From Robiginitomaculum sp. (GTDB lineage: Bacteria; Pseudomonadota; Alphaproteobacteria; Caulobacterales; Maricaulaceae), in the NCBI GenBank assembly GCA_021776595.1, contig JAJFFP010000076.1, positions 1 to 33,274 on the forward strand: DNA of 33,274 nt, given 5' to 3'. The notes below the pieces were generated by a model. It was not told the DNA's origin and searched no databases. It saw only the letters and a list, made by a program, of their open reading frames with translations. The position numbers and the translations under genes were made by a program. The stretch's first letter is position 1. Each line of letters begins with the position of its first letter. Shown one piece after another: positions 8,321 through 17,782 of the stretch.

Positions 8321-9508
8321 ATGAATGACCTTTTATGCCGCGCCCGTGCGCGCGCCCTTGACCCTGCTGTGCTTGATCTGCCTGCCAGTAAATGGGGGGG
8401 CGATCTATCCAAAATTCGTATTGTAGTGGCCATGTCTGGCGGCGTGGACAGCACGGTAACCGCCGCGCTTCTAAAAGAGGCCGGCTATGATGTGGTGGGC
8501 ATTACCCTTCAACTTTATGATCATGGCGCGGCGATTAAACGCAAGGGCGCCTGTTGCGCCGGTGATGATATTCACGATGCGCGTCTGGCCGCAGAACGCC
8601 TGGGCTTTCCCCATTATGTACTGGATTATGAAGGGCGCTTTTCGCAAAGCGTGATGGAGGATTTTGCCGATACGTATCTCGCCGGGCAAACGCCTATTCC
8701 TTGTGTGCGTTGTAACCAGAGCGTCAAGTTTGCCGATTTGTTGCGTACCGCCAAAGACCTGGGCGCGGCGGCGCTGGCCACCGGGCATTATGTGCAAAGG
8801 GTGCGAACGCCATCGGGTGTGCAAATGCACCGCGCTGTGGATGCACGCAAGGATCAGTCCTATTTCCTGTTTGCCACGACAAGAGAACAGTTAGAATTTT
8901 TGCGCTTTCCCCTTGGTGGTTTGCAAAAGGATGAAGTGCGCGCGCTGGCCGCTGACCTTGGCCTTGCCGCCGCGGACAAGCCGGACAGTCAGGATATCTG
9001 CTTTGTCCCCGATGGCAATTATGCCGCCGTTGTCGAGCGTCTGCGCCCCGGTGCGGTGCGCACCGGCGATATTGTCCACATTGATGGCCGGGTATTGGGC
9101 CGACATAAGGGTGTTATCCATTTCACCGTAGGGCAAAGGCGTGGCCTTGGCGTTGCGCTTGGCGAGCCGCTTTATGTGGTGCGTCTTGATGCGGCCAGTG
9201 CACAGGTTTTTGTCGGCCCGCGCGAAGCCCTGCTGACCTCCGGACTGGGCTTGCGGGAAATCAACTGGCTGGGCGATGAAAACCTTTCCGCCCTTAATGG
9301 CCGAAAGGTCGCGGTTAAAGTGCGTTCTACCCGTCCGCCATTGCCGGCGCATTTTATGACAGGCAATGCGGGTGCGCTGGAAATTGGTCTTGATCATGGT
9401 GATGAAGGGGTGGCACCGGGTCAGGCCTGCGTGTTTTATGAGCCTTCGGATACGCACTCCCGTGTGCTGGGGGGGGGCTGGATCACAAATACAAAAGCCA
9501 TGATTTAG
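8321..9508 (+). CDS. mnmA: tRNA-specific 2-thiouridylase MnmA
   Basis: A 395-residue enzyme that makes 2-thiouridine at the wobble position (U34) of Lys, Glu and Gln tRNAs. The PP-loop A-M-S-G-G-V-D-S-T is at residues 37-45. The first catalytic cysteine is in P-C-V-R-C-N and the second in [19 protein letters not shown] and [10 protein letters not shown] are conserved family blocks. The ATG at 8321 is preceded by GGAGGCGAG; the upstream in-frame ATG at 8285 would only add 12 unsupported residues. Confidence 0.95.
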   Translation: MNDLLCRARARALDPAVLDLPASKWGGDLSKIRIVVAMSGGVDSTVTAALLKEAGYDVVGITLQLYDHGAAIKRKGACCAGDDIHDARLAAERLGFPHYVLDYEGRFSQSVMEDFADTYLAGQTPIPCVRCNQSVKFADLLRTAKDLGAAALATGHYVQRVRTPSGVQMHRAVDARKDQSYFLFATTREQLEFLRFPLGGLQKDEVRALAADLGLAAADKPDSQDICFVPDGNYAAVVERLRPGAVRTGDIVHIDGRVLGRHKGVIHFTVGQRRGLGVALGEPLYVVRLDAASAQVFVGPREALLTSGLGLREINWLGDENLSALNGRKVAVKVRSTRPPLPAHFMTGNAGALEIGLDHGDEGVAPGQACVFYEPSDTHSRVLGGGWITNTKAMI

Positions 9509-9618
9509 TGATAGGGTCCAAACCCAGTCAAAATACCCCAGTTGCAGTGCCGTTATTCTCTTGCCAGTTTTGCTGCAAAAGCGTTAATTATAACCTGAAC
9601 AACCAAGGGGAGGCGTAA

Positions 9619-10890
9619 ATGGCGCATATCGTAATCGTTGGGGCGGGCCTTGGCGGCGTGCCGATGGCATTTGAGATGCGTAACCGGGCGCGCAGCAGTG
9701 ATAAAATCACTGTGGTTTGCGACCAGCCAACCTTTAATTTTACCCCCTCCAATCCCTGGGTGGCGGTGGACTGGCGTCAGGCCGATCAGATCAAGGTTGA
9801 ACTGGCACCGGTCTTTACGCGCAAGAATATTGATTTTATTCATGCCGGTCTGGATAAACTGGATCCCAAAAATAATGCCCTGACCTTGAGCGACGGGCAA
9901 AGCCTTGCGTATGACTATCTGGTCATTGCCACCGGGCCTGAATTGGCATTTGATGAAATTGAAGGCCTTGGCCCGGATGGCCACACGGTTTCCATCTGCA
10001 CCACGGACCATGCGGATAAAGCGCGCACCAAATGGCTGGAATTTGTCAAAGATCCCGGCCCGATTGTTGTTGGCGCGGCGCAAGGGGCTTCGTGTTACGG
10101 CCCGGCTTATGAATTTGCCATGATTATGGACACAGATCTGCGCAAGCGTAAAATCCGCGACAAGGTGCCGATGACCTATGTTACCGCCGAACCGTATATT
10201 GGCCATCTGGGTCTTGACGGTGTAGGCGATACAAAATCCTTGCTAGAAAGTGAAATGCGCAACCGGCATATTAACTGGATCACCAATGCGCGTATTAAGA
10301 AAATCACCGATGGCATGATGACGGTCGAGGAAATGAATGAGGATGGTTCGATAAAGGCCACCCACGAACTGCCCTTCAAGCACTCCATGATGTTGCCGGC
10401 ATTTCGCGGGATTAAACCATTGATGGGACAGGAGGGACTGGTCAATCCACGCGGCTTTGTTACCGTTGATGAGCACCAGCAAAATAAAACCTACCCCAAT
10501 ATTTTTTCGGTGGGCGTGTGCATTGCCATTCCGCCGGTGGGGCCAACGCCGGTGCCGGTTGGGGTGCCAAAAACAGGGTTTATGATCGAAAGCATGGTGC
10601 GCGCCACCGCCCATAATATTCGCGCTATGCTTGATGGGCGCGAACCAACACACGAAGGCACATGGAATGCAGTTTGTCTTGCTGATTTTGGCGATGGTGG
10701 CTTTGCCTTCGTCGCCATGCCGCAAATCCCGCCGCGCAACGTCAATTGGGCCGCTGGTGGTAAATGGGTGCACTGGGGCAAAATTGCGTTTGAAAAGTTC
10801 TTCCTTGGCAAGGTAAGGCGCGGTGTTGCCGAACCATTTTATGAAAAAATGGCGCTGGATATTATGGGCATTACCAAATCAAAGAAGTAG
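9619..10890 (+). CDS. sqr: Sulfide:quinone oxidoreductase (FAD)
   Basis: A 423-residue FAD-dependent disulfide oxidoreductase. The dinucleotide-binding motif is G-A-G-L-G-G at residues 8-13, and the second FAD contact is in Y-P-N-I-F-S-V-G-V. Cysteines C127, C159 (G-A-S-C-Y-G-P-A-Y-E) and C353 match the spacing of the three redox cysteines of characterised SQRs (128, 160 and 356 in Acidithiobacillus). The C-terminal stretch F-F-L-G-K-V-R-R-G would attach to the membrane. It oxidises sulfide and feeds electrons to quinone, for detoxification or energy. GGGGAGG precedes the ATG. Confidence 0.88.
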   Translation: MAHIVIVGAGLGGVPMAFEMRNRARSSDKITVVCDQPTFNFTPSNPWVAVDWRQADQIKVELAPVFTRKNIDFIHAGLDKLDPKNNALTLSDGQSLAYDYLVIATGPELAFDEIEGLGPDGHTVSICTTDHADKARTKWLEFVKDPGPIVVGAAQGASCYGPAYEFAMIMDTDLRKRKIRDKVPMTYVTAEPYIGHLGLDGVGDTKSLLESEMRNRHINWITNARIKKITDGMMTVEEMNEDGSIKATHELPFKHSMMLPAFRGIKPLMGQEGLVNPRGFVTVDEHQQNKTYPNIFSVGVCIAIPPVGPTPVPVGVPKTGFMIESMVRATAHNIRAMLDGREPTHEGTWNAVCLADFGDGGFAFVAMPQIPPRNVNWAAGGKWVHWGKIAFEKFFLGKVRRGVAEPFYEKMALDIMGITKSKK

Positions 10891-10891
10891 A

Positions 10892-10914
10892 CCAATTGTG
10901 AATTGGGCTTTTTT
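10892..10914 (+). terminator. Intrinsic terminator after sqr
   Basis: CCAATT (10892-10897) pairs with AATTGG (10901-10906) around a 3-nt loop, followed by GC and TTTTTT. It sits 2 nt after the sqr stop codon. Confidence 0.7.
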
Positions 10915-10973
10915 CTGGTCAATAAACTGAAATTCTGCTTTAGTGGTGGGAAGTATTAAGGGGAGTAGCCACC

Positions 10974-11174
10974 ATGACAATTTTGAAATCCACCCAGATC
11001 ATGTCTGATTCCAGCCAGTCTTTTGAAGATGCCATCTCCAATGGCGTGGAGCGCTTTGGCAAAACGGTCAAGCATGTGCGTTCAGCCAGCATCAACCATA
11101 TGTCGGTCACGGTTGAAGATGGTAAAATCGATAAATACCGGGTCAATATTCAAATTACCTTTGAAGTAAAATAG
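10974..11174 (+). CDS. Dodecin-family small protein
   Basis: A 66-residue protein with the dodecin layout: beta strand, helix with Q-S-F-E-D-A-I-S-N-G-V-E-R-F-G-K-T-V, then two strands ending I-D-K-Y-R-V-N-I-Q-I-T-F-E-V-K. Dodecins form 12-subunit shells that store flavin. The tryptophan that normally stacks on the flavin (W36 in Halobacterium salinarum dodecin) is absent, since the protein has no Trp. The usual Gln in Y-Q-V is Arg here. Flavin binding is therefore doubtful. GGGGAG lies 9 nt before the ATG. Confidence 0.82.
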   Translation: MTILKSTQIMSDSSQSFEDAISNGVERFGKTVKHVRSASINHMSVTVEDGKIDKYRVNIQITFEVK

Positions 11175-11284
11175 CTTTTTTCAGCCGCCGGGCTATCTGC
11201 CGATAAACCTCTGCCGCCACTTGACGCAGGTGCGCCTTGTGCTCATGTTGCAGCGCATCAAAATAGCGTTTCGCGGAGTTCATT

Positions 11285-12472
11285 ATGCCCTCATCCTCTG
11301 ACCCTGTTGTCATCGTCGGTTATGCCCGCACCCCCATTGGCGGCCTGCTGGGCGAGATGACTCCGCTTAGCGCCAATGAGATGGGCGCTCTGGCCATTAA
11401 AGCAGCGCTGGACAATGCCGGTCTTGAAGGCGAAGCGGTTGAGCAGGCGTTTATGGGCTGCGTTTTGCCGGCCGGACAGGGCCAGGCACCGGCACGCCAG
11501 GCGGTGATCAAAGCCGGGCTTCCCATTTCCGTCGAGGCCACCACCTTGAATAAAATGTGCGGCTCAGGGATGCAGGCGGCGATCATGGGGCGTGATGCCA
11601 TCTGTGCGGGTCAGGCGGATATCATTATCGCCGGCGGCATGGAAAGCATGAGCAACGCCCCCTTCTTGCTGCCTGAACAGCGCAAAGGCCATAAATACGG
11701 CCATGCCAAAATCTATGATTCCATGGCGCTGGATGGTCTGGAGGATGCCTATGCCCACGAGCCTATGGGCAAATTTGCCGATATGGCTGCGCAAAAATAC
11801 CAATTCACCCGCGAGGCCCAGGATGCTTATGCGCTGGAGACACTAAGGCGTGCCCAAAAAGCCAGCGATAGCGGTGCCTTTGGCCGTGAAATCACCCCCG
11901 TCACCATCAAGACCCGTAAGGGCGAACTGGTGATTGAAACCGACGAATTACCGCGCCAGGCCCGCCCGGAAAAAATTCCACACCTGCGCCCGGCTTTTTC
12001 CAGTGATGGTACAGTAACGGCGGCCAATGCCTCCGGCATATCTGATGGGGCGGCGGCGATGGTGCTGATGCGCGAATCCCTGGCCAAAAAACGCGGCCTG
12101 ACACCCATTGCCAAAATCGTGGCCACTGCCGCCCATGCCCACGAGCCGGAATGGTTTACCACCGCCCCGGTCCCGGCCATGCAAAAAGTGTTGAAAAAGG
12201 CTGGGTGGCGCGTGGAAGACGTGGATTTGTGGGAAATCAACGAAGCCTTTGCCGTGGTCCCGATGATCGCCATGAAAGAGCTGGGCATTTCTCATGACGT
12301 GATTAATGTGCATGGCGGAGCCTGTGCGCTGGGTCACCCGATCGGTGCTTCTGGTGCCCGAATCATGGCCACTTTGATGGCGGCGCTGGAACAATCTGGC
12401 AAAACCAAAGGCGTGGCCTCTTTGTGTATTGGCGGCGGCGAAGCCACTGCCATAGCGCTGGAAATGCTATAA
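11285..12472 (+). CDS. Acetyl-CoA acetyltransferase / thiolase
   Basis: A 395-residue thiolase with the acyl-carrying C92 in N-K-M-C-G-S-G-M, H351 in C-A-L-G-H-P-I-G-A-S-G-A-R, and the second active-site C381 in C-I-G-G-G-E-A-T-A. N319/E320 lie in W-E-I-N-E-A-F-A. The biosynthetic-type signatures suggest acetoacetyl-CoA formation, for polyhydroxyalkanoate or mevalonate-type use, or reversible cleavage; the substrate cannot be fixed from sequence. It stands alone, without phaB or other beta-oxidation genes beside it. Confidence 0.93.
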   Translation: MPSSSDPVVIVGYARTPIGGLLGEMTPLSANEMGALAIKAALDNAGLEGEAVEQAFMGCVLPAGQGQAPARQAVIKAGLPISVEATTLNKMCGSGMQAAIMGRDAICAGQADIIIAGGMESMSNAPFLLPEQRKGHKYGHAKIYDSMALDGLEDAYAHEPMGKFADMAAQKYQFTREAQDAYALETLRRAQKASDSGAFGREITPVTIKTRKGELVIETDELPRQARPEKIPHLRPAFSSDGTVTAANASGISDGAAAMVLMRESLAKKRGLTPIAKIVATAAHAHEPEWFTTAPVPAMQKVLKKAGWRVEDVDLWEINEAFAVVPMIAMKELGISHDVINVHGGACALGHPIGASGARIMATLMAALEQSGKTKGVASLCIGGGEATAIALEML

Positions 12473-12507
12473 ACTTACCCGGTTGGGTTTGGTGGAATAA
12501 AATCCAC

Positions 12508-13188
12508 TTAGTGAGAACTGATCCAGTTCAGAACCGGTTTCACCCATTCCTGGCGAGGCGTGAAGAACGCGCCATGTTCCTTGCCGGTGCTGATGGCGAT
12601 TTCCTTGAAAGAAGTCACCTTGTCGCTGCGATCAATCAGTTGGCGGCAAGTGCCAAAGCGATCCGAGGTCTCATAAACAGAAAGCACGTCCCCGGCCAGT
12701 TTGATCTCTGGCCGCGCCTCTATCCATCCACCGCAACTGGCCATCAGGATGGTGTTCAGGTTTTCCATGGATAATTTGCTGGAAGCCAACGCCGTAATCA
12801 TGCCGCCTCTGGAAAAACCCATTAACGTAATCTGTTTCGGTTTCACCCCGGCATCCATCAGCTTGTGCACATCTGCGGCCAGCTTGTCGGCCCAGGCGTT
12901 GGGGTCGGTGCCTGCCGGGCGATGATAGGCAATCAGATTAAAATCAGAGGCCGATAAGGCCGCCTTGATGGCCGGAAAATCATAGGTGCCAAAGCGCGGA
13001 TGCACCGGGGTTTCATTGGTGCCCTCGACAATAAAACCGTGGGAATAAAAAACGTATTTTTCTGCCGGATTGATGCTTTCGGGGAACCCGGTAAACAGGG
13101 TCCCGGCCTGCGCATTTTGCGTATTTATGGTCATAACCACTCCAAAAATGAAAAGAAGGATGAACCAGTGGGTTTTTGATGTGATCAT
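12508..13188 (-). CDS. Secreted alpha/beta hydrolase
   Basis: A 226-residue exported protein. The signal peptide is about residues 1-28 (hydrophobic WFILLFIFGVVM, cleavage near A-Q-A-G). The nucleophile elbow is G-F-S126-R-G-G, the oxyanion segment is F-Y-S-H-G-F, and a late H in K-E-H-G-A-F-F fits the catalytic histidine. Substrate unknown; esterase or peptidase are both possible. GGAGATAACGC precedes the ATG. It converges with the thiolase gene across 35 bp. Confidence 0.8.
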   Translation of the reverse strand: MITSKTHWFILLFIFGVVMTINTQNAQAGTLFTGFPESINPAEKYVFYSHGFIVEGTNETPVHPRFGTYDFPAIKAALSASDFNLIAYHRPAGTDPNAWADKLAADVHKLMDAGVKPKQITLMGFSRGGMITALASSKLSMENLNTILMASCGGWIEARPEIKLAGDVLSVYETSDRFGTCRQLIDRSDKVTSFKEIAISTGKEHGAFFTPRQEWVKPVLNWISSH

Positions 13189-13435
13189 GCGTTATCTCCA
13201 AAGCCGCGCGTCATCATGGCACAGGCTTGCCCTTCTCTCCAGATGGAAGGGCAGGGCGGTATTGCGCCCCATCCTTCGACAAACTCAGGACGAGGTTTTT
13301 CGTTAATACAAATACACTTTATGGTGATCCTGTCCAACCATGAAAGAAGTTCCGCGTCTCGCCTTAGGGCGTGCCGGGAAACGCCGGGCAAGGACACGTA
13401 ATCGTCATTCGGGTTAAGGCCATGACAGCAGTATT
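13189..13435. other. Intergenic region outside the left casposon end
   Basis: No gene is supported. There is a hairpin GCCCTTC/GAAGGGC at about 13229-13254 and a palindromic repeat TCCTTCGACAAACTCAGGAC at 13272-13291, related to the one near 160. This is chromosomal DNA just outside the target-site duplication of the casposon. Confidence 0.5.
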
Positions 13436-13454
13436 CCCTCTTCCTTGGGGAGGG
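13436..13454 (+). repeat. Casposon target-site duplication, left copy
   Basis: CCCTCTTCCTTGGGGAGGG occurs here and again in the same orientation at 23576-23594, immediately outside the two inverted repeats. The 19 bp are identical. The sequence can itself fold (CCCTC/GAGGG), so the target was probably an intergenic hairpin. Confidence 0.85.
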
Positions 13455-13484
13455 GGTATAGTTATCTCCCTTCATAAATAAAAT
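13455..13484 (+). repeat. Casposon terminal inverted repeat, left
   Basis: It begins GGTATAGTTATCTC and ends ATAAATAAAAT. The reverse complement of 23546-23575 matches at 28 of 30 positions, differing at repeat positions 15 (C/T) and 19 (C/A). Similarity stops abruptly inside position 30. Confidence 0.88.
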
Positions 13485-13542
13485 GGTGCCTCTGACGTAA
13501 TTACGAGCCTACAATCGATTATTAAAAGCACCGAAGATCCGT

Positions 13543-14367
13543 TCAATAGTCACCGCCATCAAATGTTATTGGTTCTGTCGTTAAGCCTTTGATTGTATAA
13601 GGACTGCCCTCACCCAAAAAGCCCATTTTATTAATAAATTCACCATAAATTATTGTACGAAAAGGGCCTATGTCAGGATTTCCTATATTCTGCATAGAAG
13701 CGTTCCAGTAACCGGCAAGCCATTTAAATTTTTTATACGCAGCAGCATCAAGCAGAATATTTTGTAGATTTTTTGAGATGGCGGCTTTCGTTTTTTTTAT
13801 TTTTTCCAGTTTTTCTGTTACAGGCAATCGGGCTTCCCGCGCAAAAGTTTTGAGAGTATGCAAAAAACAAAGGCCGTCGTTAAGATCGCGTACTATCCAT
13901 TCGGTAATAATACTTTGGTCAGCAAGAGTATCTATCACTTTTGGTGACAGAATAACGCGAGGTTGCACGGCTTTAGTTGCCTCCAAATTGTAGGCTTCGA
14001 CTAATGCTGGGCCGAACACGGCTTTATCGTCGTGGATAATCTTCCCAATCACGATTGCGCCACGCAAAAGAATACCTACTTCCATCAATTTTTCACTGAT
14101 TGTGGTAATGCATTCAAAAAGTTCGGAAATGTCTTTAGAGTTTGCATCTACCGAAATTACAACGTTGTCTGAGAAAGTTGTGGCTATGAAAGATGAGCCA
14201 TTTTGTTCACCAGGTTTCGTAGTATGTTCACGCAATATGGCTAATGCATCATAAACTGGTGCCATTTGGTCAAAATTACTCTGTGATTTCGCGATTAGAT
14301 TTTTAAAGCCTAATATGTCTATGAATGCGACACATCGATCTTCATATTCCATCTCAAAATTTGACAC
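13543..14367 (-). CDS. Class III nucleotide cyclase-like protein (Pycsar PycC-like), casposon cargo
   Basis: A 274-residue protein whose first ~150 residues match the class III cyclase fold. The first metal Asp is D17 in A-F-I-D-I-L-G-F-K. The second is D67 in T-F-S-D-N-V-V-I-S. They are followed by L-L-R-G-A-I-V-I-G-K-I (about 100-110) and F-G-P-A-L-V-E-A-Y-N-L-E (about 118-129), the usual G-x-V..G-P-A-V-N-x-A-x-x-L region. The C-terminal 120 residues are unassigned. The start is GTG at 14367 with GGGAG 7 nt upstream. It follows the membrane-protein gene by 17 bp on the same strand. Such cyclase + membrane-protein pairs make up Pycsar anti-phage systems, but a true PycTM carries a cyclic-nucleotide-binding domain that is not evident here, so this is a proposal. 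Confidence 0.68.
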   Translation of the reverse strand: MSNFEMEYEDRCVAFIDILGFKNLIAKSQSNFDQMAPVYDALAILREHTTKPGEQNGSSFIATTFSDNVVISVDANSKDISELFECITTISEKLMEVGILLRGAIVIGKIIHDDKAVFGPALVEAYNLEATKAVQPRVILSPKVIDTLADQSIITEWIVRDLNDGLCFLHTLKTFAREARLPVTEKLEKIKKTKAAISKNLQNILLDAAAYKKFKWLAGYWNASMQNIGNPDIGPFRTIIYGEFINKMGFLGEGSPYTIKGLTTEPITFDGGDY

Positions 14368-14384
14368 CCAATTACTCCCATACC

Positions 14385-14963
14385 TTACTCAATTGAAATA
14401 AATCGTGCATCACCGACATTCTGTTCGATATTACATTTTATTGCAGCATCAATAGCCAAGTTAAAAGCGGCATCAATATCATGCTTTGTAAATGGCTTTT
14501 CTAACAAGATCTTTGCTTTTTCCATTGTTTTTTTACCACACAACTCGTCATGCCCCAAAAATTTAATACACTGAAGCTTTATGTTGGAAACAGTAATTTT
14601 GTAGGCGTCGGGTTGTCTCAGCTGTTGATTAAAATACAGCAAGGCCAAATTTATATCATCCAACGACACCTCACCTAATCGTTCTATGCATAAATTTTTT
14701 CCAATAGGAATAAATGTCCCAATTTTACTCGCCAAAAAGTAGTTAAAATTTTCCACTCCATTTTCAATTATCTTCCCATCTGGCCCATAACTAGTAACAA
14801 CAACAGACTCATGAGGCTCTCTATAATCTATATTATTTTTGTTAATATACATTATCATTATAGCTCCCATGAATGCAGCAAACAACAACAAAAAATATAT
14901 CCTTACAAATGCATTGGGGCCCTTCCAAAAAGCATCTATATTTTGTAATATTAGTTTTTTCAT
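14385..14963 (-). CDS. Single-span membrane protein, unknown, casposon cargo
   Basis: A 192-residue protein with one transmembrane helix near residues 19-35 (AFVRIYFLLLFAAFMGAIMI) and a mostly soluble C-terminal domain with six cysteines or fewer and no motif I recognise. The ATG at 14963 has AAGGAG 9 nt upstream; an in-frame ATG at 14984 is less likely. It lies directly upstream of the cyclase-like gene and is probably co-transcribed with it, so it may be that protein's membrane-acting partner. The gene is clearly more AT-rich than the chromosome. Confidence 0.62.
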   Translation of the reverse strand: MKKLILQNIDAFWKGPNAFVRIYFLLLFAAFMGAIMIMYINKNNIDYREPHESVVVTSYGPDGKIIENGVENFNYFLASKIGTFIPIGKNLCIERLGEVSLDDINLALLYFNQQLRQPDAYKITVSNIKLQCIKFLGHDELCGKKTMEKAKILLEKPFTKHDIDAAFNLAIDAAIKCNIEQNVGDARFISIE

Positions 14964-15037
14964 GGGTGGCAGCTCCTTGTGCATGCGGAGTTATAAGATT
15001 TATATAAAAATACCGCCCCATTCAACTATGTTACAAT

Positions 15038-17782
15038 TTATGGTCTATTACTTCTTCCACCGCTACATTTAAACTCGGCCACGGCCCCGCTTATGGGGTC
15101 TGGTTGGCCGCCCTCACCGACCTTGTTGGCTTCCTTGCCGATCAGCTTTACGTCCTGGGCGATGATGTGCCGCCGCTCTGTGCGGCCAATGTCCCAGGGC
15201 GCGCCGTTCTCGAACTTGTCTTCGGAACTTAGGTGGAAGAGCGCCAAAGCTTCGGCATAGGTTTTAAGCTGATAGCACTTAATCGGCGCGCCGGTTATCC
15301 GATCAAAGGCCATGGCAACGGCTAGGTCACTATCGCGCTCAAAGGGGGCGATGGGCTTGGGGATATGCTCTTTGGGCGGTCGTCCGCGCTTTGTCGGGTC
15401 TATGAAGTCATCCATGATTGGTGCGGCAAAGGCACCTGTGCGGGCCATAGGGGTCACCAGAAAGCCAAAGGGCTTCACTTGTTGCGCGTAGGCCTTGCCG
15501 TCATTGTAATGTCGCATCCAGCGCAGCAAGGCCGGACTTGTCGCGCCATAGCGACTAAGGGCGCACTTTTGTAAAGCCGGGTGATAATCCAGCGGCACCT
15601 GGTTGGGGTTTCCAGCCAAGGCAGCGGCCAGAAGAAAAAACCAATAATCGTATTGCCAGCGCTTCACGCCGATTTGCGATAACGGTGTGATGGGCGGTGG
15701 AACATTAATCGCCGCCTCACCCTCCCCATAGGGCTCCATCAGATGGCCCAGGCCATGGGCGGAAGCTTTTCTGATGATGGGCTTGCCATCTGTGCCTTTG
15801 TTAAAGAGCGCATAGCGTTTGGCGGAAATGGTATAGCAATAAAGCGGCTCAAGAACGTCTGTGCCGGGCAAATAGTTTTCGCATTCCATATCCAGTATGG
15901 AGCCGGGCTTCTGATAGGGATTAAGGGGCACAAACCAGTCAATGACACGTTGGCCACCTTTGATGAACTCGTCCCTCTTCATGGCCTCAGGCTTGGCCAT
16001 AGCAATGCTGTCGGTATCGCAGAACACCCAGTCCAAGCCTTGATCGGCGGCAAGGCGTTCAGCCGTTGCTAACATAAGACGCGCCGCGCCCGTTATTAAC
16101 GTTGCCAATAAGGGATGAAAGAACTTTCCCGGCTCTTCAATGGACTTTGATAACGTTTCAAACGTTAAGTCATCTGGGCCATAAACCTCAATGGGTTCAT
16201 ACTTAGGCGCGCTATCCTTATTAACTTCAACGAATATCCCGTAACAAGTGGAATTGGCAATGATTTTAATGGCTTGCTGTAACGGATCATTATTAGCCTT
16301 AGCGTTGTCCCTAAGGTCAACAAGTCTTGTAAACATGTCATCATTACGTGGGTCGATACGATAGTTAGCCTTACCAAAGAGGTTGACCGGCGTTAAGCCC
16401 TGTTGCATTTCGCCGGGACGATAACTGATGGCCTTGTCGATAACCGGGGTTTTGCCGGTGAGTAGTTTTGATGCCAACACATCGGCCAAGGTGTACCAAA
16501 GACCTTGATCTGACGTTACGCGGTTAAGGCCGATGGTGAGGTTGTCTTTATCGGGTGCGTATTTGGTGCGAGCGGGTAAGACGTCCTCATTAGCTTCAAG
16601 TCGGACAAGGGTTGGTAAGCCTTGCCATGTCTTGGGGTTTTGAAGATCGGCAAGCGTTATGGCATCAAGAAAGGCCTGCGTTTCTGACGTTGTATCTTTC
16701 TCAGTAAAACCATCGGCAATAACAAAGGCGTTCAAGCCCATAAGAGCGTTCACGGTTGGATACATGGATTTAAAGTCGCAATAGAGCACTTGGGTCGGAA
16801 CACGCCTGATGCGCACTTCGGCGCGCCCCCCAAAATAGGCAGACATGATCTGACCAAAATGCTCACGCGGTATATCTGGCTGACAGGCCAGCAAGGGCCG
16901 AATGCCCATTTGATTTAAGTACGCCTTGCCAATGCTGGCTTCGCTTAGAATGTTATGCAGGGGCGTATCGAGGTTATGGGCCGCATACAGGCCTTTAAGA
17001 GCGTCATAGCACTCCCAGGTCGCTTGCACGTCGGCGCGGGCATAGTCGAGATAGGCTGCGCTGATCATGCCGCCATGTTCGTCTGTGGCGTGCTTTTGGG
17101 TGGGTACATCCAAGAACGCGGCCAAGCTTTTTAAGCTATGTTTGGTGCTGGTCAGGGCTGCGCTGATGGTCCGAAGATCAATAAAAACCCCGCGATGATG
17201 GGGCACCTCAAAGTCCCGGTTGCGCATGCCGCGTCCGGTGTCTTGCGTCGCAGGCTTGGCAAAATCCATCAAAGCGGCGGTTGAGCTAAGGTGCTTCACC
17301 CTGACATGAGGGTCTGACTTGTAAGGCGAGAGCGGAAAAGAAAACCCGCCGCGCATATTGCCCCGCGCCTCACCCTGGTTCAGCGCGATGCGGGAGATAT
17401 CAAAGGGTAGGTTAAACCCGACGATGGCAGCTCGCATTTTAAAGCCGATTTTGAGAAAGGCTTTTTTACGAAACTCTTCGACCGTTCCTAGATTCAGGCC
17501 GTGCTTCTGTGCGTAGGCCTTTACGGTTAGCCATTCATCGGGGGTTAGCTGGCCTGGCTCATAAAACAGGCCTTCATTTTTCAATTTGCCGTCTTTACGA
17601 ACCTGATAAAAACCCACACGCAAAGTCTGCGTGGCATCAATCGTGGTCTCGCAATCAAAGATCAACGTGTAGGGCGAGGGCTCATCCTTGGTCTTAGCCC
17701 GTGGCTTTGATCCCTCCGGCATTGCGTCTGGCGTTGGGGTGTAAGCGCGGACATAAAGCGACCTTGGTTCACCGGGCTTCAT
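15038..17782 (-). CDS. Family B DNA polymerase (casposon PolB)
   Basis: A 914-residue replicative-type polymerase with both activities intact by motif. Exonuclease: Exo I F-D-C-E-T-T (42-47), Exo II V-G-F-N-L-P-F-D (121-128), Exo III Y-A-R-A-D (247-251). Polymerase: motif A D-F-K-S-M-Y-P-T (336-343), motif B K-I-I-A-N-S-T-C-Y-G (506-515), motif C D-T-D-S (589-592). The last ~200 residues are a poorly conserved tail. The ATG overlaps the HNH stop as ATGA (17779-17782), which argues against the longer in-frame start at 17833. A Cas1-linked PolB is a hallmark of casposons and presumably copies the element or fills gaps after insertion. Whether it is protein-primed is not clear from sequence. Confidence 0.92.
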   Translation of the reverse strand: MKPGEPRSLYVRAYTPTPDAMPEGSKPRAKTKDEPSPYTLIFDCETTIDATQTLRVGFYQVRKDGKLKNEGLFYEPGQLTPDEWLTVKAYAQKHGLNLGTVEEFRKKAFLKIGFKMRAAIVGFNLPFDISRIALNQGEARGNMRGGFSFPLSPYKSDPHVRVKHLSSTAALMDFAKPATQDTGRGMRNRDFEVPHHRGVFIDLRTISAALTSTKHSLKSLAAFLDVPTQKHATDEHGGMISAAYLDYARADVQATWECYDALKGLYAAHNLDTPLHNILSEASIGKAYLNQMGIRPLLACQPDIPREHFGQIMSAYFGGRAEVRIRRVPTQVLYCDFKSMYPTVNALMGLNAFVIADGFTEKDTTSETQAFLDAITLADLQNPKTWQGLPTLVRLEANEDVLPARTKYAPDKDNLTIGLNRVTSDQGLWYTLADVLASKLLTGKTPVIDKAISYRPGEMQQGLTPVNLFGKANYRIDPRNDDMFTRLVDLRDNAKANNDPLQQAIKIIANSTCYGIFVEVNKDSAPKYEPIEVYGPDDLTFETLSKSIEEPGKFFHPLLATLITGAARLMLATAERLAADQGLDWVFCDTDSIAMAKPEAMKRDEFIKGGQRVIDWFVPLNPYQKPGSILDMECENYLPGTDVLEPLYCYTISAKRYALFNKGTDGKPIIRKASAHGLGHLMEPYGEGEAAINVPPPITPLSQIGVKRWQYDYWFFLLAAALAGNPNQVPLDYHPALQKCALSRYGATSPALLRWMRHYNDGKAYAQQVKPFGFLVTPMARTGAFAAPIMDDFIDPTKRGRPPKEHIPKPIAPFERDSDLAVAMAFDRITGAPIKCYQLKTYAEALALFHLSSEDKFENGAPWDIGRTERRHIIAQDVKLIGKEANKVGEGGQPDPISGAVAEFKCSGGRSNRP

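Noticed and set aside
8471-9457. Long minus-strand frames opposite mnmA
   Set aside because: They lie wholly inside mnmA, lack ribosome sites and show no family motifs; they are antisense shadows.
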